From Oscheius tipulae (taxonomy: Eukaryota > Nematoda > Chromadorea > Rhabditida > Rhabditidae): a stretch of 64,000 nt of DNA. The position numbers and the translations under genes were made by a program. Numbering within the stretch: the stretch's first letter is position 1; every line of letters starts with the position of its first letter. Location: NCBI GenBank assembly GCA_037178975.1, contig JASJZH010000004.1, positions 806,001-870,000 on the forward strand, given 5' to 3'. Positions 57,732 to 64,000 of the stretch are shown piece after piece. The notes under the pieces were generated by a model. The model worked only from the letters and a program-made list of their open reading frames with translations. It was not told the DNA's origin and did no database searches.

Positions 57732-59363
57732 TTGGGATGGAAGGCAAAGATGGCAGAGGATTTTGTTTATTGCGGACGAACTCCTGATGACGCCGAGGCC
57801 TTAGCCTTCTTTGCTGTTTTGGAGCTCTGCGCCATTGTGAACATCCGTTTCGATCAGCTGATCACTAGCCAATACGTCATGCCAGCTCCTATGGTCGATG
57901 ATGAAGTCAATCACGATGCAATTGGATCGGTGATGTACAACAACGTATGTAACAACCCAAGACAGAAGGAAGCAGTGGATGCTGTTCTTACCGGTCAGTC
58001 TCACCTATTGTTTTTGGACGGTCCAGGAGGATCGGGAAAGACCTACTGTTACAAAACTCTATACCACAAGTTGAAGGCGTCTGGGAAACAAGTCATGTGT
58101 ACTGCTTGGACCGGCATAGCCGCAAATCTGCTTCCGAATGGGCGTACAATTGCATCATCCTTCAAACTGAATGTTTCTGCCAATTCTGAAAGCAGCTCCG
58201 TGAAGCCTAATACTGTGGAAGGACAGCGATTGAGGAACGTCGATGTTATCATTCTCGACGAATGCTCTATGCTTTCCGACAAAGTCATAGGCACGATCGA
58301 CACTCTTCTTCGTGATGTTACCAACAATCTTACCGTGTCTTTTGGTGGAAAAACAATTCTCATGGGAGGGGATTTCCGACAAGTATGAGACTTTTTTTTA
58401 CTTCCTAAAAACATACTTCCAGGTCCTTCCAATACCGAACAAGCTCTGTGGAGCAGATGCGTTTTCCTGCTGTCTGAAAATGTCCCCATTATTCTCTGCA
58501 TTCCGTCGAATTCCATTATTGGAAAACATGCGTGCTGCTGACAGTACCGCCGAATTCCGACAATTTCTTCTCGACGTCGGAGAGAACAAGCTGCCAAAGG
58601 ATGGTGAAGGACGAATTCGAATCCCTGCAGAAATGCTAAGCTCTGGAACTTTGATCACAGAAGTTTTCGAGGGAATATTCGAAGACCCGGATCACATTAG
58701 CAAGCGGGCTATTCTCTGTCCGAAAAATGTCAATGTTGACAAGATCAATCAGGAAGTCTTGAATGAGATGACGGGAACGAAGAAGGTCTTCCTTAGTGCC
58801 GACAAAATTGAGAAGGAAAGTGAATCCGATCGTTTGAACTACACTTCGGAGTTCTTGAACTCTCTCAATCCGGCTGGCCTTCAACCACATCGTTTGGAGC
58901 TGAAAGAAGGCTGTATTGTGATACTGCTGCGGAACTTGAGTGTCACAGAGGGTATGTGCAATGGCACGAGGCTTCAAGTCGTCAAGTTTGGAGCCAACAA
59001 TGCCATCCAGTGCGCATTTATTCTTGGAAAGGAGAAAAGGTCGTCATCCCAAGAATCGATTTGCTCTCCAATAAAGGCAAAGGTTAGTTGATTTTCGGCC
59101 CGTTTTGAGACAGAAACTTCAGGCCTTTCTTTTGTTCTAAGACGTCACCAGTTTCCACTCAAGGTTGCCTTCGCCTTCACCATCAATAAGTCACAGGGCC
59201 AGTCGTTGGAAAAAGTCGGTGTCTACTTGCCAGAAGACGTGTTCTCCCACGGCCAACTTTATGTTGCGCTCTCTCGAGCCAAATCAATGGAAGGAGTCAA
59301 AGTACTCATCAAGAAGAAGGAGAACAAAACTACGAATGTTGTCGATACCCGAGCGTTGGCCTA
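57732..59363 (+). pseudogene. Helitron Pif1-type helicase domain
   Basis: Walker A GPGGSGKT (about 58020), Walker B ILDECSM, GGDFRQ, then after an apparent intron (about 58386-58422, ending TTCCAG) LCPKNVNVDKIN and GMCNGTRLQV; after a second apparent intron, [33 protein letters not shown] and a stop at 59363. All SF1B/Pif1 motifs are visible in order, and this half is much less damaged than the Rep half. The start at 57732 is only the start of an open frame. Confidence 0.82.
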
Positions 59364-59502
59364 AAATGTACCTCCTTCTGATCTACTTTTCCGTTTACCG
59401 ACTCCGCTTATCTTCCTGGAGCATCTCTACACTTCCCTACTCTTTCTTTTTATTATTTATATAGACAATGTTCGCGTCTATCTGTTCAGTTCGATTGTAA
59501 TA

Positions 59503-60059
59503 CAGTGCGCGTCATAACTATAAAGGCACCCCAGTTTTTAGCTGTAGAGCCAAAACTACGCATTTAAAAAAAAAATCTGACAATGCCATTTTTTTCTACG
59601 GTAATCAAAACCCTTGTAAAAAAATCTACAGACCCATCGGATTATCCTTCTGCCCTAGGTAAACAAAAAGGTCTCGACGTGTCGAATTCAGAAGCGTCAA
59701 AACTATAAAGCACTAACAAAACAATTCAGATAAATAGCTTAACTTTAAATGTTTCAGTAGTCGATGGCTTTTCCGTTGCGGGAGATCAACTGGAACAGAC
59801 GGCTGTTCATCGAGAGAGAAAGGTTTTTCAAAACGACGGGGTTCAGGACCCTCCAGGCGATATAAATGGCATTCTTCAGCTCCTGTACAGTTGAGAACTG
59901 CTTGCCATTCTTGTAGACCTCTCTAATGAGAATTCCCCAGAGATTTTCAATCGGATTGAGATCAATCAGAGAAAGATGGCATTGTCAGATTTTTTTTAAA
60001 GTGCGTAGTTTTGGCTCTACAGCTAAGTTTTGGCTCTACAGCTACAGCCCCTCCCACTG
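59503..60059 (-). mobile_element. Tc1/mariner-like remnant nested in the Helitron
   Basis: Begins TA-CAGTGCGCGTCATAACTAT, a typical Tc1-like end, and ends with CACTG at 60055-60059. Inner inverted blocks GCTGTAGAGCCAAAACTACG (left) and its reverse complement (right) plus ATCTGACAATGCCAT confirm facing ends. Internally deleted: only the C-terminal end of the transposase remains. Confidence 0.78.
59754..59985 (-). pseudogene. C-terminal fragment of Tc1-like transposase
   Basis: Minus-strand frame reads DLNPIENLWGILIREVYKNG and on to NAIYIAWRVL, ending SRNGKAIDY and stop. DLNPIENLWG includes the last catalytic Asp/Glu region of Tc1 transposases (DDE). The first about 270 residues are missing. 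Confidence 0.82.
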
Positions 60060-61290
60060 AAATAAACCTGTATTGCGTTTGCTCATTCAGGTAGAAAAGA
60101 GAAACAAGATCATATAAAGTCGGCGCCGCCAGGCGGCGGGGCCGGCTGGTGAACAAAAACTAGAAAGCTACCAGTTGTCCCGTGGCACAGTCTTCATATC
60201 TCTGTCTCTCCCTCTCAGCCTCTCTTTCTCTCTCTGTCTCTCTTTCACTGTCTCTCTGTCTCTTTGACTCCATGACTCATTTCCTATCTTCCATATTCCT
60301 CCTATGCACCTGAAGTCTTAGCCGTCATTTTGGGCCACTCTGTATATTATTCCAATCCCCAACTGACTCATAGCAGCTGGACAAACTGTCTCCCTGTCTT
60401 TCTGTCACCAAAACAGTTCCAAAAAGAGCCCTCATGACTCAACGAACCCGTTCTTTTTCCAAAAAAAGCCAGGTGAGAGACCCTCTCTCCAAATCGGCTT
60501 ATGCTCTTTGTTGACCTTCTGTTGTGTTCCACGGGGGCCCGCGTGACTTTTCTCCTGCCACGTGTGGTATCTCTCTTTCTATCTTCCTTTCGGGTCTGAC
60601 CAAACAGATGGGTCCCCGCCCCCTGTCGTTTTTATAAAGAAGAGTCCGGGAGAACAGACCAGGCAACAAACTTTCCACAACTCTGACTACTAAAGGATGT
60701 CCAAGGTGGCGAACCCTGTGCTGTTCTGGGTCGGAGAAGACGTAGAGGATCCGATCGAGAGGAACAGGGTGGGTTTTTGTTTGTTTTTTTTCGTTTAAAA
60801 ACGTCATGAACTTGAAAGGAAACTGAATTTTGCACTACTTGAAAGGTGCTGCCAGTATATTACAACTGTTTCGAGTCTCCTGATCGCCAAAGAAAAGATC
60901 CCACTTACACTGAACAGTGCAGTTTCCTCAACCGTTCTTTGCTTGTTACCGAGGCACAAAATAGTCATTGATGATTTTTTGAAATCTTTCTTTGTTTCAC
61001 CAATCGAATACATTTGGCAGCTACTCGCATAGACTACTAGCAAAGACTATACGTTGATGGTGCCCTTTGTTTTCTCTAAAGGGTGAACTTCATTGAACTT
61101 TGGGAATATGGCTGAAAACTAGCAGACAGTTACACTAAGGTATAACAACATTTTTTTCCCGCAAACAACAAGGGAATTGTAGTTGTAACCGCAAAAAGAT
61201 TAATGTTCGCAAATTTTGGAACACCATTGTTTGAATACCGTAAAACCTCTATTAGAAGCCCCCTTTATTTTTCATGGTCAATTCATGATA

Positions 61291-61345
61291 TTTTGCAAAG
61301 TTGTAGTCAACATCAGTAGCTACAACTTTGCAGAACATCAGAAAG
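61291..61345. repeat. Family A fragment, copy 4
   Basis: TTGCAAAGTTGTAG facing CTACAACTTTGCAGAACATC, the central palindrome of family A, within the block that differs from the parent duplication. Confidence 0.6.
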
Positions 61346-61395
61346 GCAAAAAATGTCGGATTGACCTCAAAAAACGATTGCATTACTTATGTAAA

Positions 61396-61415
61396 GGGGG
61401 GGGGGGGGGGGGGGG
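61396..61415. repeat. Poly-G tract (G20)
   Basis: Uninterrupted 20-G run in the derived duplication; the parent copy at the matching place lacks it. Confidence 0.95.
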
Positions 61416-62085
61416 CTTCTAATAGAGGTTTTGCGGTATTTTCATTGTGGGGAAAAAAACTTCTTTCCACTTTTGATTGCATGAAGTTTCTTTGTTGTTA
61501 CAATAACGGCGAAAGCTGGAATCACAACTAATCAAGCAGTTTCCTAATAAAATTTCACTGAAATATTTCCAAAAAAAAGCTACTGCATCTCTAACGCTTC
61601 TTTTCTTTCAGAGCTCCAATCCCGTCGTCTCCGAATAGTCCAGCCGGCCTACTTCATCAAACTCGAGACCGTTTTCGAGGACACTCCCCTCCAATTCAAA
61701 AACAAGCGATAACCGGCTCCGGAATTCGTGATAAGAGGAGGAGCAAAAACAACTATGTGCCATATATTTGTACCTACTTGCACCAGAAGATGGTGGAATA
61801 TTCGCAATCTTGGACGGAATGAGTGCAAAGATGTTACTCGGTAATAAACATTTTTTCAATAGACCGATCGATGAAAGTTTACTGTACCGGAAGATAGAAG
61901 TTAAGTGAAACTTTTTTTTCACAGGAACTATGACAGTTGTTAGTCCTCGCTATATATTGAGGAAACATAAAAAAAAGTTTGGAATAGGAAAAGCGGCAAT
62001 GCCTAAAGTGTTTTCAGCGATCACAAGTATACTTTGGGCGCCCGACTCGATGGCGCAAACATGGGGCAGCGTTTTTCTCGAGAAT

Positions 62086-63411
62086 CAACCCATACACCCT
62101 TGGCATCATTTTTGCCTTCGGTAGGCATAATCAAATTACTGTTCAAGAAGGGTAGTCCCCTGGAGACCAAAAACTACCGGCCTATGTCCACAATCTACAA
62201 GGTACTGACGGCAATTATTGGACAGAGAATGTTGCAAACACTGGAGTTCAATCAGACATCTGATCAGGCAGGCTTCCGGAAAGGATTTTCAACATCTCAT
62301 CATATTCTGGTCGTAAACGAGCTCATCCAAAGAAGTCAAGAATACAATCTACCCCTCTTCCTAGTCGTCAATGATTACAAAAAGGCATTCGACACGATTG
62401 AGCATCCAGCTGTTTGGAAATCGCTTTACACACAAGGAGTTCCGGCCAAATTCATTCGCCTCCTCCACAACATCTACATGTACGCCAAAGTCCAAGTCAA
62501 CGCAGTTGGTGGATCAGTTGAACTGGATGTCCAACGAGGAGTGAGACAAGGGGACACAATTTCGCCGGCCCTCTTTTCTGCCACCATGAAAACGGTATTC
62601 AGAAGTTTGGACTGGAATGAAAAAGGTATTAATATTCAAGGACAATGGCTCTCAAATCTTCGTTTTGCGGATGATATAGTATTAGTCTCTACTTCCGCTG
62701 CTGCAGCTGAACAAATGCTTCAAGAACTATCCGATGCCAGCAAAACAGTAGGATTAGAATTGAACATGGAAAAGACATTCGTTATGTGCAACAGACGACC
62801 AGCAGTTATCAAGGTAGAAGGAGTGAGGATACAATACAAGACCGAAGCAATCTACTTGGGCCAAAGAATTTCGTTTGACAGGAACCCAGCCCTTGAAATC
62901 TCAAGAAGGATGTTTCAACAAGTTCCACCAACTTCTTCCAGCAGGACCGTCTCCATTCGACACAAGAGAAAAATCTTCATATCCTGTATTTAACCGGCCC
63001 TTCTTTATGCAAGCGAAACATGGACTCTTCGAGAACGGGACTGTACGAAACTAGTGATCGCTCAGAGAAGAATGCTCCGAAGATGTCTTGGTGTCTCTTT
63101 GCTGGATAGGCGGACAAACAACTGGCTCATGGAGAGGACCAAAGTCGCAGATGTTAGAGAGAGATGGGCCATAAGAAAATGGAACTTTGCAAAGAAAATA
63201 TCATACGCGGACACATGGACGAGACGAGTGCTGGAATGACGCCCTTGGAGAGCAATCAGACCATCAGGACGACCGAAACCCAGATGGAGTGAGTTTCACA
63301 GGCGAAATGGGACAAAGTTGGATGCGAGTGGCTAGAGAAGATCAAGCCCAATGGAACCAGCATAGAATGCGACACGTGAACACGTTGAAATCGTAATAAA
63401 TAAATAAATAA
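62086..63411 (+). mobile_element. 5'-truncated RTE-like LINE, copy 2
   Basis: Retains the reverse transcriptase and 3' region only. Ends in AATAAATAAATAAATAAAC. Lacks the endonuclease, consistent with 5' truncation during insertion. Related to copy 1 but clearly diverged in protein sequence. Confidence 0.8.
62100..63396 (+). pseudogene. LINE reverse transcriptase, copy 2, with in-frame stops
   Basis: Blocks KNYRPMSTIYKVLTAII, QAGFRKGFST, NDYKKAFDTIE, GVRQGDTISPALF and catalytic FADD (FADDIVLVS, about 62665) are intact in one frame to 62993. The frame then meets TAA (SCI-stop-PALLYASETW) and later TGA (RRVLE-stop-RPWRAIR); sequence continues homologous beyond each, so both are nonsense mutations. 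Better preserved than copy 1. Confidence 0.8.
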
Positions 63412-63913
63412 ACAGGCATGCATCAAAGGAACCTCCAGCAAAAATGAAGTCAGAGGTGTACAAGTTCAAATTCGAGAAAAACAGCTCGGCTCGACTCCAT
63501 TTCTAGTCGAGTGGAGTCGACGAGTGAGCGTTTTTCTCAAAATCTGCCTGATACATTATCTTATCAGCTAAACTCTTCTTGACATGCCATGAATTGCAAC
63601 CTTTCACTCGTGATCACAGACGGACTGACACCACTGCGCTTTAGTAGTAGAGAGATCGAACTGTCAGCATGAAAGTAAAATTGCATTCGTATATGAACAA
63701 CCCGTGAAACAAAGCTTTTTGCACGAAGCTTCGATTTGTCTCTCCTTTCTCCAGTCATCTCTAAAGTAAAGTTTCTATCCGGCAGAGATCCTTGGAGAGC
63801 TCTGTGAGTCAAGCTCCTGCGGGGTCTTGCGACACCGACCGTTGCGGAAGCTTCCCGAGGGCCAGATCGCGGGGCATTACGTGCTGGCGCCACCTGCCAC
63901 TGCGCTATTCTGA
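63412..63913. other. Short non-coding stretch with repeats
   Basis: Contains a small palindrome (CTCGACTCCA facing TGGAGTCGACGAG, 63488-63521), a repeat shared with 42464-42505 (63654-63695) and a GC-rich segment near 63780-63900. No supported gene. Confidence 0.45.
63654..63695 (+). repeat. Second copy of the 42.46-kb repeat
   Basis: GATCGAACTGTCAGCATGAA followed by AGTAAAATTGCATTCGTAT, almost identical to 42464-42505, but the left arm of the foldback is missing. Confidence 0.7.
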
Positions 63914-64000
63914 TCTTTCTTTACTAAAGCGCAATGGTGTCCGTCCGTCCGTCTGTCTGTCATGGTGTCCGCACAATTGCATGTCAACCCTAATACCAAA
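63914..64000 (+). mobile_element. 5' end of a second Helitron copy, cut by the window edge
   Basis: TCTTTCTTTACTAAAGCGCA and the next 80 bp match 54179-54265 with only a few differences, and are again preceded by A. Orientation same as the first copy. Confidence 0.75.

Larger units (their letters stand above)
54179..60163 (+). mobile_element. Decayed autonomous Helitron
   Basis: Left end TCTTTCTTTACTAAAGCGC preceded by A, repeated identically at 63914. Right end proposed at CTAG (60160-60163), about 20 nt after a strong GC hairpin (CGCCGCC-A-GGCGGCG, 60124-60138), which fits the Helitron rule of TC at the start and hairpin plus CTRR at the end. The base after CTAG is A, not the expected T, so the right end is tentative. 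Inside lie Rep-like and Pif1-like helicase reading frames with stops and a nested Tc1-like remnant. Confidence 0.75.
60697..61712 (+). pseudogene. Frameshifted copy of the 61-aa gene
   Basis: Exon 1 is 60697-60768 and exon 2 61612-61712. Relative to the parent, 13 bp are missing within ACGAGGGAGAGGG after ATCGAGAGG, so the donor shifts from phase 1 to phase 0 and exon 2 would be read as SSNPVVSE and stop. Otherwise promoter, splice sites and AATAAA (about 61850) are intact, so it could still be transcribed. Confidence 0.78.
60167..62085 (+). repeat. Segmental duplication, derived copy
   Basis: Close match to 40345-42178 beginning 3 bp after the proposed Helitron end. The middle block 61139-61500 is unlike the parent and includes a G20 tract and a family A fragment. 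The right end runs straight into LINE sequence near 62086. Confidence 0.85.

Noticed and set aside
63564-63893. 109-codon minus-strand frame
   Set aside because: Arg/Ala-rich product of a GC-rich patch, no domain or splice support.

Overview
The window looks like a nematode chromosome, most likely Caenorhabditis or a close relative. Introns are short (often 36-70 nt) and end in TTTCAG. Several start codons sit just downstream of a TTTCAG-type site with no upstream exon, as expected for SL trans-splicing. The protein families are typical of worms: a flavin monooxygenase, a bestrophin, a nuclear hormone receptor and two divergent G-alpha subunits. All gene models were spliced by hand from donor and acceptor sites and reading phase, so exon borders are predictions.

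Layout. 1755-8148 (+) is a complete 13-exon FMO (529 aa). 8946-10462 is a near-perfect palindrome of about 1.5 kb holding two divergent copies of a small secreted Cys protein. 11828-12361 (-) is a secreted-protein reading frame broken by one base in an A8 run. 16515-20806 (+) is a complete bestrophin (588 aa), with a possible alternative last exon at 21488-21553. 27944-28520 (+) encodes a 177-aa protein with an AT-hook-like RGRP core. 28904-31957 (-) is an NR2E-like nuclear receptor (about 360 aa). 32477-35344 (-) is a divergent G-alpha (396 aa). 40894-41838 (+) is a 61-aa gene. 44863-49951 (+) is a second divergent G-alpha (346 aa). Intron 6 of that gene holds a tRNA-Tyr gene interrupted by a MITE-like element inserted at the TA of its GTA anticodon. 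50511-50892 (-) is an unknown 107-aa gene.

From about 51.5 kb to the end the DNA is a transposon mosaic. It contains a decayed RTE-like LINE (51.5-54.0 kb), a decayed Helitron with Rep and Pif1-helicase reading frames (54.18-60.16 kb), a Tc1-like remnant inside it, a duplicated copy of the 40.3-42.2 kb segment with its small gene frameshifted, a second LINE fragment, and the 5' end of another Helitron copy running off the window.

The strongest non-genic signal is the heptamer TGTTTCA/TGAAACA. I counted about 125 copies by eye, against roughly 13 expected by base composition. About 119 lie in the first 51.3 kb, on both strands, in introns and intergenic DNA; very few lie in the transposon-rich right end. 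This is the core of the upstream (Ruby) motif of nematode 21U-RNA genes (C. elegans CTGTTTCA), so the left four fifths is probably a piRNA cluster. The host genes are of kinds often expressed in soma or sensory tissue and are not an obvious pathway; what unites them is their position in this motif-rich domain.
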